Shown piece after piece: positions 8,737 through 17,809 of a DNA stretch of 64,000 nt. This DNA is from CAVQFB01 sp963711675. Its GTDB lineage: Bacteria; Acidobacteriota; Terriglobia; Terriglobales; Acidobacteriaceae. The notes beneath the pieces are model-generated. The model saw nothing but the letters and a program-made list of their open reading frames with translations, was not told the origin of the DNA and ran no database searches. Numbering within the stretch: the stretch's first letter is position 1; every line of letters begins with the position of its first letter. The DNA lies in assembly GCA_963711675.1 (NCBI GenBank), contig CAVQFB010000004.1, forward strand, positions 372,001-436,000, in the 5' to 3' direction. Position numbers and translations under genes: made by a program.

Positions 8737-10326
8737 ATGAAGAACCTTCTTGCCATCGGTGTGATTCTCGTCTTCTCTGTCGCGTCCGTGCCCGGAACAT
8801 TCGCACAAGTCACCTTCGACCGGCTGATCAATTCTGCGAAGGAACCCCAGAACTGGCTCACGTACTCAGGAAACTACTCCGGCCAGCGCTTCAGCCCCTT
8901 GGACCAGGTGAACGCATCCAACGCGCGTTCGCTGGTCGCAAAGTGGGTCTACCAGACCGCTGCTACGGGCAAACTTGAAACCACACCTTTGGTCGTGGAT
9001 GGCATTCTGTACGCCACGGGACAGGACGATCGCGCCTTTGCCCTGGATGCGCGCACGGGCCGGCCGATCTGGCTCTATCAGCATCAGTTGCCGTCTGACA
9101 TTCGCCCCTGCTGTGGCCGCGTGAATCGTGGGCTCGCTATCTTGGGCAACAAGGTTTTTCTCGGCACGCTCGACGCTCACATCACCGCGTTGGACGCGAA
9201 GACCGGAAATGTCGTCTGGGATGTTGCGGCGGTCGACTACAAACCAGGGTACAGCTTCACCTCGGCGCCGCTCGTCGTGAAGAACCTCGTGATTCTCGGC
9301 GCCTCAGGCGGTGAATATGGCATTCGCGGTTTTATCGATGCTTACGATGCCGAGACGGGAAAACGCAAGTGGCGCTTCTACACGGTTCCCGCTCCTGGGG
9401 AGCCCGGGCATGACACGTGGGAAGGAGACTCCTGGAAGATCGGAGGCGCTCCGGCGTGGATGACCGGCACCTACGATCCGAAAACTAACCAGCTCTTCTG
9501 GCCCACGGGAAATCCGTCGCCCTCCAATCGCGGCGAAGGGCGCTCCGGAGACAATCTTTACAGCAACAGCCTGCTCGCTCTCAATGCCGACACCGGTAAG
9601 CTCAACTGGTATTTTCAATTCACCAAGCACGACGAGCATGACTGGGATGCCACGCAAGTGCCGGTCATGATCGATTCCGGCGACAAACACTTGATCGCGC
9701 AGGCGAACCGCAATGGCTTCTTTTATGTGCTCGATCGCGCAACCGGCAAGCTGATGGCCGCGAATGCCTATGGCCACATCACATGGAGCGACAGCAAGGA
9801 CGCGGAGGGCCGTCCCGTCGCCAACAAGCAAAGCTCGCCCACGCCCGAAGGAAGGACGGTTTGTCCCGGAGCATTGGGCACCACAAACTGGATGTCGCCG
9901 AGCTTTGACGCGAAGACAGGGCTCTTCTACGTGAGCGCACGCGAGCAATGCGATATCTTCAGTACTTCGCCTCAGCCCTACGAAGCCGGACACGCCTACT
10001 ACGGCAGCGCTTACTTTCCTTCCGACAAGGCGGAACCATACTGGGGAGCCGTGCGCGCCATCGATCCTTCAACCGGCCAGGTGAAGTGGGAGTTCCGTCA
10101 CATTTCCCCAAGCTGGTCGGGAGTGCTTTCAACGGCGGGCGGATTGCTTTTCACTGGGGATGCGGAGGGAAATTTCATCGCCCTCGACGCGGCCTCGGGC
10201 AAGGCTCTATGGCACTTTCAGATGGGTGGCGCGGTATACGCTTCGCCGATGGCGTTTGCCGTCGATGGCAAAGAATACGTCGCTATCGCTGCAGGCAGCT
10301 CGGTCTATGCCTTCGGCCTTCCTTAG
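8737..10326 (+). CDS. PQQ-dependent alcohol dehydrogenase (methanol/ethanol family)
   Basis: A 529-aa periplasmic eight-bladed quinoprotein: signal peptide ending at TFAQ, and blade motifs such as ALDARTGRPIWLYQ, ALDAKTGNVVWDV and ALNADTGKLNWYF. The vicinal disulfide that stacks on PQQ is Cys125-Cys126 (RPCCGRVNRG). The metal Asn is in WPTGNPSPS. The catalytic Asp is Asp302 in KHDEHDWDAT, followed two residues later by Asp304. That Asp-x-Asp pattern is the one tied to lanthanide rather than calcium use in XoxF-type enzymes. It should oxidise a primary alcohol or aldehyde and pass electrons to the upstream di-heme cytochrome. The substrate is not determinable. No cytochrome domain is fused here. 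Confidence 0.88.
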   Translation: MKNLLAIGVILVFSVASVPGTFAQVTFDRLINSAKEPQNWLTYSGNYSGQRFSPLDQVNASNARSLVAKWVYQTAATGKLETTPLVVDGILYATGQDDRAFALDARTGRPIWLYQHQLPSDIRPCCGRVNRGLAILGNKVFLGTLDAHITALDAKTGNVVWDVAAVDYKPGYSFTSAPLVVKNLVILGASGGEYGIRGFIDAYDAETGKRKWRFYTVPAPGEPGHDTWEGDSWKIGGAPAWMTGTYDPKTNQLFWPTGNPSPSNRGEGRSGDNLYSNSLLALNADTGKLNWYFQFTKHDEHDWDATQVPVMIDSGDKHLIAQANRNGFFYVLDRATGKLMAANAYGHITWSDSKDAEGRPVANKQSSPTPEGRTVCPGALGTTNWMSPSFDAKTGLFYVSAREQCDIFSTSPQPYEAGHAYYGSAYFPSDKAEPYWGAVRAIDPSTGQVKWEFRHISPSWSGVLSTAGGLLFTGDAEGNFIALDAASGKALWHFQMGGAVYASPMAFAVDGKEYVAIAAGSSVYAFGLP

Positions 10327-10418
10327 TGTTGACCGAGATCGTGCCGCTCGAACTCCCATCCGTTTGCTGAAAGCGAGCCCGAGGACACGGAATTTCGAGA
10401 GCGGTTTACGCCTTCAGA

Positions 10419-10592
10419 TCAGGCCGCTTCGTGGCCCAATGCGTCATTCTCTACCGCGAAGGGGTGCGCTGCTGTCCGGAAGTTGACGGCGGCCTGCAGC
10501 AATTGCTGTCGATCCGCCTCGTCTGCGGCAAATCTCGCCAAGTCCTCCAGAAACTCAGCCACCATACCGTATTGCAAGGTTGTGCTCATCAT
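10419..10592 (-). CDS. Possible small acidic helical protein (57 aa)
   Basis: An uninterrupted frame begins at ATG-ATG (10592 and 10589), with GGGG a few bases upstream, and ends at TGA 10421-10419. The product (MVAEFLEDLARFAADEADRQ in its first half) is acidic, Ala/Leu-rich and amphipathic, with realistic composition. It sits between the PQQ dehydrogenase and trmJ, in ~430 bp that otherwise look empty. No family is recognised. It could be a small regulatory or partner protein, or a chance frame. Confidence 0.4.
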   Translation of the reverse strand: MMSTTLQYGMVAEFLEDLARFAADEADRQQLLQAAVNFRTAAHPFAVENDALGHEAA

Positions 10593-10755
10593 TTACCCCA
10601 TTTCGATTCGGATGGAAGGATAGGCCAGATTTACGCTTGAGAATTCGTATCTGTTTTCGACTACCCAGCAGTCGACGATGAAACAAACTCTCGCAGACTA
10701 GTCCTTGAAAGTCCAATTAAAAGATTCTATCGCTGTTATTGATCGGGGCAAGTGT

Positions 10756-11484
10756 TCAATGCGATCGCAATTTCCACAGGATCTGTCGCAACATACCAAG
10801 CAAAACCTCAGCATCACTGGTGCTCAGTTTCAAACGTCGGACCAGTCGACGCATTTTCTCTTCGCTGGACACAGCCGATCCCGCGGTCACGTAGCCGCTG
10901 GCGTGCAGCGCATCGAACAACATGGCCGTGATCCGCTCGGCGTCTCCCGCCGTGGCGAGGTCTCGCCTGTCGGGTCCAGCCGCTACTTTTGTGTCGCGAA
11001 TCAGTTCATACAGGCAGACCGCGACGGCTTGTCCCAGGTTCATCGAAAGGTGCTGTTCGCGAGTGGGGATGCGCATCAGAAAATTGCAGTGACTCAGGTC
11101 TCGGTTGGACAGGCCGACTTTTTCAGAACCGAAGAGCAGCGCGACGCGGCCCGACCCCAGTCGTTTTCGGATCAGCCGCGCTCCCTGCTCCAGCCGTTTG
11201 ATTCGCTGTTGCGGTTCCCTGTGGCGTACAGCGCTCGTTCCGACAACCAGCGAACAGTCGGCAACCGCTTCGCTCAAGCTGGTGTATTTTTCCGCCTTCG
11301 CAACGATTGCCGAGGCTCCGATAGCGGAGCGCGCCTCGCGGAAGGACTCGTCATACGGGTTGACCAGCCGCAGATGGAGGAAGCCGAAATTGCTCAACGC
11401 CCGGGCAGCGGCCCCGATGTTGAGGGGATTGCGCGCGTTCACCAGTACCACGCACAAACGATCGAGTTCAGTTGAGCGCAACAA
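10756..11484 (-). CDS. trmJ: tRNA 2'-O-methyltransferase of the TrmJ/SpoU family
   Basis: A 242-aa SPOUT methyltransferase. The N-terminus has VVLVNARNPLNIGAAARAL (motif 1), the middle LFGSEKVGLSNRDLSHC (motif 2) and MNLGQAVAVCLYEL (motif 3), which together form the trefoil knot that binds S-adenosylmethionine. The C-terminal ~70 residues are a helical extension as in TrmJ, which methylates the 2'-OH of residue 32 in tRNAs. The frame has no ATG near its start, so a TTG at 11484 or 11481 is the probable initiator. Acts in the cytoplasm. It is convergent with nothing and stands alone. Confidence 0.83.
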   Translation of the reverse strand: MLRSTELDRLCVVLVNARNPLNIGAAARALSNFGFLHLRLVNPYDESFREARSAIGASAIVAKAEKYTSLSEAVADCSLVVGTSAVRHREPQQRIKRLEQGARLIRKRLGSGRVALLFGSEKVGLSNRDLSHCNFLMRIPTREQHLSMNLGQAVAVCLYELIRDTKVAAGPDRRDLATAGDAERITAMLFDALHASGYVTAGSAVSSEEKMRRLVRRLKLSTSDAEVLLGMLRQILWKLRSH

Positions 11485-11725
11485 GAACTGTGATTCTACG
11501 ATACGCGTGCGGCGTGCCTCCCATATTGGGAACTCGCACCCCGTGCGTAGTCAGGCTGATGGAGTTTCTCTTTGCTTCAGCAATTGTGCATAGGAATGCG
11601 GTAGGGCGACAAGCGCTCAGAAGTGAAACATGCAAAGCCCAGCAGACTAATGACTTTGTCTGGGCTCGGTTGGAACTGGAGGTGCACAAGAGGCTGGTTA
11701 CACGACCCCAGCAAGGAATGGAAAA

Positions 11726-12205
11726 ATGTCTCGTGTGTTGGATCAGCCCATTTTGCAACTGCACTCCAACGATTCCCCGTCGATTGAGAGCGAACACCTT
11801 GAAAAACGTCCCCCAGCAGCGGGCGAACCGGTTTCGAAGAGCCACCGAATATTGGTGGTTGATGACAATTGCGCGATTGCCGATCCCCTCGCATACGTGC
11901 TCTGGTTTGAGGGGCACACTGCGAAGGCGGTTCATTCGGGTACGGAAGCTATTGCCGTGGCGCCGGAGTTCAAACCCGACTTGCTTATCAGCGACGTGGT
12001 GATGCCTAACATGAATGGCACGGAAATGGCGGTCCGTGTATCCCTCATGTTCCCGAGTTGCAAGGTAATTCTTTTCTCGGGAGACGTTACTGGCATGGAA
12101 TTGGCCCGACTTGTTCGGCAGCGCGGCTTGGAGTTTAAATTCCTGGAAAAACCTCTGCATCCACAGAAATTGGTTTCCCAGATCAATCTTCTGCTGCCAA
12201 GCTAG
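11726..12205 (+). CDS. Receiver-only response regulator
   Basis: A 159-aa protein: a ~40-residue unstructured N-terminus, then a CheY-like receiver domain. Landmarks are the acidic pair in ILVVDDN, the phospho-acceptor Asp in PDLLISDVVMPNMNG, the Thr/Ser switch position in VILFSGD and the conserved Lys in FLEKPLHP. No output domain follows. Such single-domain regulators pass phosphoryl groups or act by protein contact. The start is supported by AAGGA upstream of ATG 11726. No histidine kinase is adjacent. Confidence 0.85.
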   Translation: MSRVLDQPILQLHSNDSPSIESEHLEKRPPAAGEPVSKSHRILVVDDNCAIADPLAYVLWFEGHTAKAVHSGTEAIAVAPEFKPDLLISDVVMPNMNGTEMAVRVSLMFPSCKVILFSGDVTGMELARLVRQRGLEFKFLEKPLHPQKLVSQINLLLPS

Positions 12206-12247
12206 ACGAGGTGCAGCCGCGTTCCTGTCGAGTCGCGTGCAATGCAA

Positions 12248-13273
12248 TTACTTTCTTGTTGGTGCATACACCATGCCACCGGCCTGTGACGAGCGGATCA
12301 CGCCGGTTTCCACCGACAGCGTGTAGGTGATTCCCTCCGCGCTTGACCATTGGCGAACATTGAAAGCCTGTCCCGCGTGCAATGCCCGGACTTCGACCCC
12401 ACGAAAAGTCAGGGGGGCACCGGTCCTGCAGATCTCCGGGAGCGCGGTCGCGCGCATGAAATACGCGTCCCCGGCGCCGACGACCTTCTCCCTGCCGTCC
12501 TGTTCGAGAAGGACGGCGGTGCGCTCATCAACAGCAATCTCGCGTATCTGCTTGGCTTGGCCGTCCTGCAGGATTCTCGCCATGAATACCAGGCTGCGCC
12601 CCATGCGATCGCGGGCTGCAAAGTGCGTGTCAGTAATCACGTCTTTCAACATCCCGTTATTCAGGAATTGATGGGCGATGGTGACACGCTTGTTGTAAGG
12701 ATTGGCCAGCGTTTCCGCCGAGGTCAGATCCTCATCGTCGGGGGCATCTGCTTGCGCGGAATAGACAAACTCTCCCTGGATGGCCAGGCCAGCGCTTGTG
12801 CCGCCAACCGGCACGCCGCGCGCAATCAAGTCGTTGATCGCTTCCTGCACCGGTGTCCCCATCCACCAGTTGATATAACGCGCCTGATCGCCGCCCGCGA
12901 TGAAGACTGCTTCAGCGCTGCGAATCGTGGCTGAGACAAACGGATCTGCCGCAGCTTCACGGCCGGGAATCACCAGCGTGGCTACCGAGTTGACCCGGCA
13001 CAGACCTCGAACGTAAGGGTTGTATGCGTCGTCACCACGGGCGCGAAGGACAAGGAAGTCTCCCCCGCCCGATCTTTCGCATAGCCATCGAAAAGCGGCA
13101 TCGAGATCGTCGCCTCCGCCCATCAGAGCGAATCCGCCGACGGTCTTGGTGCGGACATCAGCGGGGTTTCCCACCCTAAAATATTGATATTTGTTCTGGG
13201 CTGCGGAATTAGAGGAATTCAGGGTCAGTGCAAGAAGCACACACAAAATTGCGGAACGATGAAGAGTGACCAT
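12248..13273 (-). CDS. Secreted cyanophycinase-like peptidase (S51 family)
   Basis: A 341-aa protein with a Sec signal peptide (ILCVLLALTLNSSNSAAQ). The S51 fold is recognisable: GGFALMGGGDDLDAAF near the start, AVFIAGGDQARYINWW, the nucleophile elbow GGTSAGLAI with catalytic Ser, and the downstream DTHFAARDRMGR segment with the family's His. Cyanophycinases cut beta-Asp-Arg dipeptides from cyanophycin; extracellular members feed on external polymer. Here the signal peptide suggests a periplasmic or secreted scavenger, but substrate specificity is inferred only from family. Stands alone on the minus strand. Confidence 0.83.
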   Translation of the reverse strand: MVTLHRSAILCVLLALTLNSSNSAAQNKYQYFRVGNPADVRTKTVGGFALMGGGDDLDAAFRWLCERSGGGDFLVLRARGDDAYNPYVRGLCRVNSVATLVIPGREAAADPFVSATIRSAEAVFIAGGDQARYINWWMGTPVQEAINDLIARGVPVGGTSAGLAIQGEFVYSAQADAPDDEDLTSAETLANPYNKRVTIAHQFLNNGMLKDVITDTHFAARDRMGRSLVFMARILQDGQAKQIREIAVDERTAVLLEQDGREKVVGAGDAYFMRATALPEICRTGAPLTFRGVEVRALHAGQAFNVRQWSSAEGITYTLSVETGVIRSSQAGGMVYAPTRK

Positions 13274-13399
13274 TGCAGCCAGTCTAAACGAGGACGATTC
13301 ACTTCGTGATCGAACGACTCTGCGGCGTAGCCAGATGAGATTGGCAAGATCCTGGAAGAAAAGTGGGGGAGGGACTGCCGACTGTTACCGTGCCTGCTG

Positions 13400-14923
13400 C
13401 TAGTTGCTGATCCGGCCGGCCACCTGGTTGAACGGATTGGAAGATTGCGAGTTTCCAAACTCAGAGCCCACCAGGGGGTTGTAGAAGAGGAGGCCGCGCA
13501 CTCGCACGGCCTGCCCGTTCTGAACTCCGTTAGGCAGGTTATGAATGTCTGTCCCCGCTTGCTGATAAACGTGGACGGTGGCGGTTCCGGGATTGGCAGC
13601 GCTAAGGTATGAGCTGCCGTCGGCAGGCAGATTGAGATCAAACTGGGCGGTTCCTGACGATGAGCCCGCAACGTAGTTGCTGACTGTGCCAGCCAGCGTT
13701 TGCTGTTCCAATACGACATTCTGCGGCGTGACAAGTCCGGTGTTGCCATCAGGATCGGGCGCCATCGCACTCGAGCTCTGCACCTCGACACTCTGGCCCG
13801 GAGTCGAATCGGATATGTCAAACAAGAATGTGATGCCCGTCATGTCCATGCCGGCCGTATCTATGGCGTAGTTGGTGGTGTTGACGTCTACGCTTACCGT
13901 CGCACCCAAGAGGGCCGGGGTCACTCCCGAACCTATACCATCCTGCGTGACCATGCTGAAGTTCCCGGAGTTGGTATATCCGCTCAGCATGCCATCGAGA
14001 ACAAGTCCGGTCGAGTTTTCCGAGGCTTGCACGCTCTGCGCATACCACGTCCCGTCAGCGTTGGTGCTGCCGTCCACGGCCACGATCATTCCGGTCAGCG
14101 TATTGAGAGTTGCGTTGGTGAAGACTGTGGATCCATCGGTCCCGAAGGTCACCGGCAGGCCGGTTTGTCCGAGCGTCATGGTGAACGCCGTACCGGAGAC
14201 GGACGTGACCTGCCCGAGCAGGTGATTCAGTTGCCCGGTCTCGGCGAGTTGATTCGATGTTCCGACTGCCGATTGAGAAACCTTGATCACTGGCGTGTTC
14301 AGACTGAACGCCCCGGTCCCCATATTGAGGTTGATAGTGTCCTTCAGATCGAAGTCGAGCGTCAGGACACTCGGATTCGTACCAACGACCAACGCCGGAT
14401 TGAAAGCAATCGTAACCGGTGAGGCGGGCGCCACTTGTTTCTTGACCGGCGCCAACGTTGTCGGATCGAAGTACGTCACCACCGCGTTGCTCAGTGCGAC
14501 TTGAATCTGCGTGTAATTTCCTTGGGGGACAGAAAATACAGTCAGAGGCTCGCTCGTGTCAGACAAGTGGGCCAAGTCAAGCTGTGTCGGGCTAAGCAGA
14601 AGATTCACGCTTGCGCCGGTGCTGGAGGTTAGGGTCACAGAATTCAGCGTGACCGCAAAGACCATGACCAGATCCGAAGGATCGTCGCCCATGCGGACTT
14701 GGACGGGACTCTTCGCCTGGGTCTTATTATTGTTCGACGAGCCTCCACTGCCGCTTCCACCTCCGCTACTGCTTCCACTGCCAGATCCCGAGCCCGAACT
14801 CTGCGAGACCGGAGTCAATGCACTGCTGCCACAGCCCACTGCGGCCAAGATGAGCATCGTTACTATGGCAACTGCTAGTAATCTCTTTACGCCTAGGAAT
14901 TGCGATTCGAAATCCGAAAACAT
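13400..14923 (-). CDS. Lipoprotein with DUF4382 and DUF5666-like repeats
   Basis: The start is set at ATG 14923 because GGGGGAG precedes it by seven bases; a longer frame upstream has no such signal. The product (507 aa) has a hydrophobic segment ending in a lipobox (LILAAVGC), a Ser/Gly linker of about 35 residues, a DUF4382-type domain (MVFAVTLNSVTLTSSTGASV and on), and then several DUF5666-like beta repeats (GQVTSVSGTAFTMTLGQTG). This arrangement is common in Acidobacteriota. It is predicted to be an outer-membrane or periplasmic lipoprotein; no biochemical role is known. Confidence 0.82.
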   Translation of the reverse strand: MFSDFESQFLGVKRLLAVAIVTMLILAAVGCGSSALTPVSQSSGSGSGSGSSSGGGSGSGGSSNNNKTQAKSPVQVRMGDDPSDLVMVFAVTLNSVTLTSSTGASVNLLLSPTQLDLAHLSDTSEPLTVFSVPQGNYTQIQVALSNAVVTYFDPTTLAPVKKQVAPASPVTIAFNPALVVGTNPSVLTLDFDLKDTINLNMGTGAFSLNTPVIKVSQSAVGTSNQLAETGQLNHLLGQVTSVSGTAFTMTLGQTGLPVTFGTDGSTVFTNATLNTLTGMIVAVDGSTNADGTWYAQSVQASENSTGLVLDGMLSGYTNSGNFSMVTQDGIGSGVTPALLGATVSVDVNTTNYAIDTAGMDMTGITFLFDISDSTPGQSVEVQSSSAMAPDPDGNTGLVTPQNVVLEQQTLAGTVSNYVAGSSSGTAQFDLNLPADGSSYLSAANPGTATVHVYQQAGTDIHNLPNGVQNGQAVRVRGLLFYNPLVGSEFGNSQSSNPFNQVAGRISN

Positions 14924-15549
14924 GACCTGTCTCCCCCGCCCTAAACGATGCAAGGAGCAGGCCAGTTGCCAGCCGTTTGGGGAATGCCCGTTAACTCCTT
15001 GACTATCAGTTCGATGGACGTGCAGCGTAAGAGTCACTCCTGTCGCAGCCTGCCCGGTCCTCTGTCGGTTAGGCAGACTTGTGTCTGGATTTCAAACGCT
15101 CAGGCGAAGGGCTTTTGGAGATATATGACGTCCTGATGACGTGGAAAAGCGGTAGGAAGGTAGAAAAGGTAGAAGCGGAGCTGCCATTTCAGGGGCAGTG
15201 GGATCAGTCTCCGTGGGTTGGTGGCCGACAGTACTTTTTCGATTTCCGAATTCCCGAATAGACGTTTGGCTCGACCATATTGCGGCCATGGAAATGTCAG
15301 GGGAAACCCGACCGTTTTTACGAAACTGGAACAGATCACAACTGGCTGGCTATACACTTAGCCCTGCCCCGGCGTCGACCCCTGCGCTGGGTCCACTGAA
15401 ACCCCCGACGAAAGGGAGACGGAGCGTTACAAAAAGCGAACAGTCTGGTTGAAGTGAACATCCGAGGTAGTGTATACGTAAAGGCCTCACGTACCGTCGT
15501 GCGGCGCGTACGTGTGGGCGCCGAAACGTCAGCATCTAGGAGGGGGGCG
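14924..15549. promoter_or_regulatory. Divergent promoter region with an inverted-repeat operator candidate
   Basis: About 625 bp between divergently transcribed genes; no credible ORF. The clearest signal is a 7-bp perfect inverted repeat, CACGTAC (15488-15494) and GTACGTG (15508-15514), 13 bases apart and centred about 50 bp before the regulator's ATG at 15550. That is a suitable place for the XRE protein to repress its own gene. Confidence 0.45.
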
Positions 15550-16356
15550 ATGCTCTCGGCTGGACAGAAGCTTCGCGCGATTCGCGATCATTTGGGACTC
15601 ACCATGCGGGACGTTGAGAATGCCAGCCTTCGAGTGGCGGAGCGGCACCGAAACGAGGAATTCGCGATCCCGCCGAGCCGCCTGTCTGACATCGAAACCA
15701 AGGGGATTATCCCGAGTATTTACCGGATCTATTCTCTTGCCGTCATTTATCGGCACGACCCGCGGGAGATACTCTCGCTGTACGGGGTTGACTACAACCA
15801 CATGGCTTCTGACCTGGGCCTCTCTATACCACCTAAGTCTCACTTATCCAGTGCCTTCCAAAGTCTTTCCGCAGTGCAGGTGCCGGTCAAGCTGGATCCC
15901 AGCTTTGACCTTCGCAAGACCGCGAACCTCGGTCGGATGGTGGAGAAATGGGGTCTCGTGCCCCTCGCTTATCTGAGCCACTTCGCCAGCTACGAATTTA
16001 CTTATGGGTACATCGGGAGTGAGGACTTCACGATGTATCCCCTGTTGCAGCCTGGAACCTTTGTTCAGGTGGACGAGTCCAAGAATAAGGTTGCAGAGGG
16101 GGTGTGGCGTTCCGAGTATGAGCGCCCGATTTACTTTGTCGAAACGCGGGAGGGACACGCTTGCTGCTGGTGCGCTCTCAAGCGTGACACATTAGTATTG
16201 CAACCGCATCCTTTGTCTCCGGTGCCCTTAAGGGTGTTAAAGCACCCTCAGGAAGCAGAAGTGATTGGGCAAGTGGTGGGAATGGCTATGCGCCTGGGCG
16301 ACTGGCACCACGCCGAGTCGATTCCAGAGTCAAAAGCGCGTACAGCACTGAACTGA
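15550..16356 (+). CDS. XRE-family regulator with S24/LexA-like C-terminal domain
   Basis: Start chosen at ATG 15550 because AGGAGG lies just upstream. The 268-aa product opens with a helix-turn-helix domain (GQKLRAIRDHLGLTMRDVEN ... PSRLSDIETKG, residues ~4-60). The C-terminal part resembles the peptidase S24 fold of phage repressors: YPLLQPGTFVQVDES matches the region that normally reads SM-P-L--GD-V-VD. The catalytic Ser is not evident there, so self-cleavage is doubtful and the domain may serve for dimerisation. The inverted repeat upstream suggests autoregulation. Its 3' end overlaps a convergent gene by 71 bp. Confidence 0.75.
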   Translation: MLSAGQKLRAIRDHLGLTMRDVENASLRVAERHRNEEFAIPPSRLSDIETKGIIPSIYRIYSLAVIYRHDPREILSLYGVDYNHMASDLGLSIPPKSHLSSAFQSLSAVQVPVKLDPSFDLRKTANLGRMVEKWGLVPLAYLSHFASYEFTYGYIGSEDFTMYPLLQPGTFVQVDESKNKVAEGVWRSEYERPIYFVETREGHACCWCALKRDTLVLQPHPLSPVPLRVLKHPQEAEVIGQVVGMAMRLGDWHHAESIPESKARTALN

Positions 16357-16705
16357 GGTGAGCGGCCGCCCCGCCGGCCGGTTTGACCGGCAGCAACTCC
16401 TGCCTGCGCTGGTAAAGCTTCTCTACGTAGTCCCTTCGAGTCAAACCCTGAGCACTGCTCGACTCGCCCAAGCTCTCCGACAAGTCCCGCAGGGGCATCT
16501 TCAGAATGGTCGCCACGGTAGCCCTATGTGCTTCTGCTATAGCCTTTTGCGCCGCCTGCTCACCGTGAACCTTGGCTAGTCCCCAGTGCATATACGCGCC
16601 ACCCGCCGAGCGCAACCCCGAGACATATTCAAGCCGTGCCCATAGGCCGGAGATAGCTTGCAGGGTGGTGGAGGTCAGATCGTCAAAAGCCGACTTAAGG
16701 GTCAT
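16286..16705 (-). CDS. Conserved-looking protein of unknown function (139 aa)
   Basis: A helical, Ala-rich cytoplasmic protein with no signal peptide or membrane segment. I do not recognise the family. Its composition and length look real through about residue 115, while the last ~24 residues are antisense to the end of the XRE regulator, an unusual 71-bp convergent overlap that may mean the true stop was lost to an indel. No ribosome-binding site is evident before ATG 16705. It is divergent from the small secreted protein at 16813. Confidence 0.5.
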   Translation of the reverse strand: MTLKSAFDDLTSTTLQAISGLWARLEYVSGLRSAGGAYMHWGLAKVHGEQAAQKAIAEAHRATVATILKMPLRDLSESLGESSSAQGLTRRDYVEKLYQRRQELLPVKPAGGAAAHLSSVLYALLTLESTRRGASRPGA

Positions 16706-16812
16706 TAAATCTTTACACTTCCGGAAACTTGAACCGTTACCTTGGTTACGTGTTCAGGCCCGCGTTGGCCTGACATTATCACGGTGCAGCTTACTTGAAA
16801 AGGAGACGCACC

Positions 16813-16980
16813 GTGAAGAAATTTGCCCTGTCCTTGGCCAGCCTTGTCCTGTTCTTGACCGCAATTTCGGTTCCAACCAGCCTGATGGCGGACGGCAATC
16901 CCGCCCCATATTGCAGCGGTGGCAGCCCGTGTAAACCGGCACCTCCACCGGCTATTCCGGCGGAATTCGTCCAGAGGTAA
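16813..16980 (+). CDS. Small secreted protein (55 aa)
   Basis: GTG 16813 is preferred over ATG 16795 because AAGGAG sits eight bases upstream of it, inside the longer frame. The product is a signal peptide (MKKFALSLASLVLFLTAISV through MA) plus a ~28-residue mature peptide with two cysteines (YCSGGSPC) and a Pro-rich tail (KPAPPPAIPAEF). Small peptides of this shape are common and uncharacterised in Acidobacteriota; function unknown. Confidence 0.55.
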   Translation: MKKFALSLASLVLFLTAISVPTSLMADGNPAPYCSGGSPCKPAPPPAIPAEFVQR

Positions 16981-17053
16981 GAGCAGAGGCTCGCGGCCCG
17001 ATATCCAGTTGTGGGCTACCGCGTTTAAGCGGTATAGTGCCACGCAGTAGCCC

Positions 17054-17806
17054 ATGACGCTTTCTCGACTGCTGTTCTATTACTTATGGATTGCGCCGCA
17101 CCTACTTTTGATTGCGGTGGCTGTGCTGATGATTCGTCGCAGGCTATTCAGAGAATTTCCGGCCTTCTTTGTTTACTCAGTATTTGAGTTTGTCCAATTC
17201 TCCGTTTTGTTTGCTTTGGATCAGATTTCCTCGGTCTCCAGTCAGCAGTATTACGACGCCTACCTTTTTGGAGTGGCAGTGAGCGCCGCCCTTCGTTTTG
17301 GCGTCATTCACGAGATCTTTGAAAATGTCTTTCGAAACTATTCCGCGCTCGATCAGTTGCGGAAAGTTCTTTTCCGCTGGGCTACCGTCGTGCTCCTGCT
17401 AGTGGCGGTCGGCACGGCGACCTTTGCGCCGGGTGAAAATAGCCATTTGGTGGCGGCCATTTATGCCATCGGTCGCGCCGTAAGCATCGTACAAGCAGGA
17501 CTGATCTTCTTTTTATTCCTTTTCACGAGACATTTCGCACTGACATGGCGAAACTACGTGTTTGGAATAGCTCTCGGACTCGGTATCTTTGCCAGTGTTG
17601 ACCTTGCGACGAGTGCGATCAAGACTCAGCTTGGACCGAACACTGCTGCTGAGATCTTAAACATGGTCAGCATGGCCACGTATCACTGCAGCGTCTTAAT
17701 TTGGCTCTTCTATTTGCTTGCCCCTGAACACGAAACCCGGAGAATCAACCAGCTTCCACCGCATGATCTCCAGCAGTGGAACAACGAACTTCAGCGGCTT
17801 CTGTAA
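17054..17806 (+). CDS. Multi-pass membrane protein of unknown function
   Basis: A 250-aa integral membrane protein with about seven hydrophobic segments (for example YYLWIAPHLLLIAVAVLMI, VVLLLVAVGTATFA, LIFFLFLF, YVFGIALGLGIFASVD). The loop after the third segment is polar and the C-terminus (~25 residues) is cytoplasmic and Gln/Asn-rich. No known transporter or enzyme motif is visible. It is three bases from the next gene on the same strand, so the two are translationally linked. Confidence 0.65.
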   Translation: MTLSRLLFYYLWIAPHLLLIAVAVLMIRRRLFREFPAFFVYSVFEFVQFSVLFALDQISSVSSQQYYDAYLFGVAVSAALRFGVIHEIFENVFRNYSALDQLRKVLFRWATVVLLLVAVGTATFAPGENSHLVAAIYAIGRAVSIVQAGLIFFLFLFTRHFALTWRNYVFGIALGLGIFASVDLATSAIKTQLGPNTAAEILNMVSMATYHCSVLIWLFYLLAPEHETRRINQLPPHDLQQWNNELQRLL

Positions 17807-17809
17807 TCT

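Noticed and set aside
9304..9993. Long minus-strand frame
   Set aside because: Shadow of the PQQ dehydrogenase, whose motifs are unmistakable on the plus strand.
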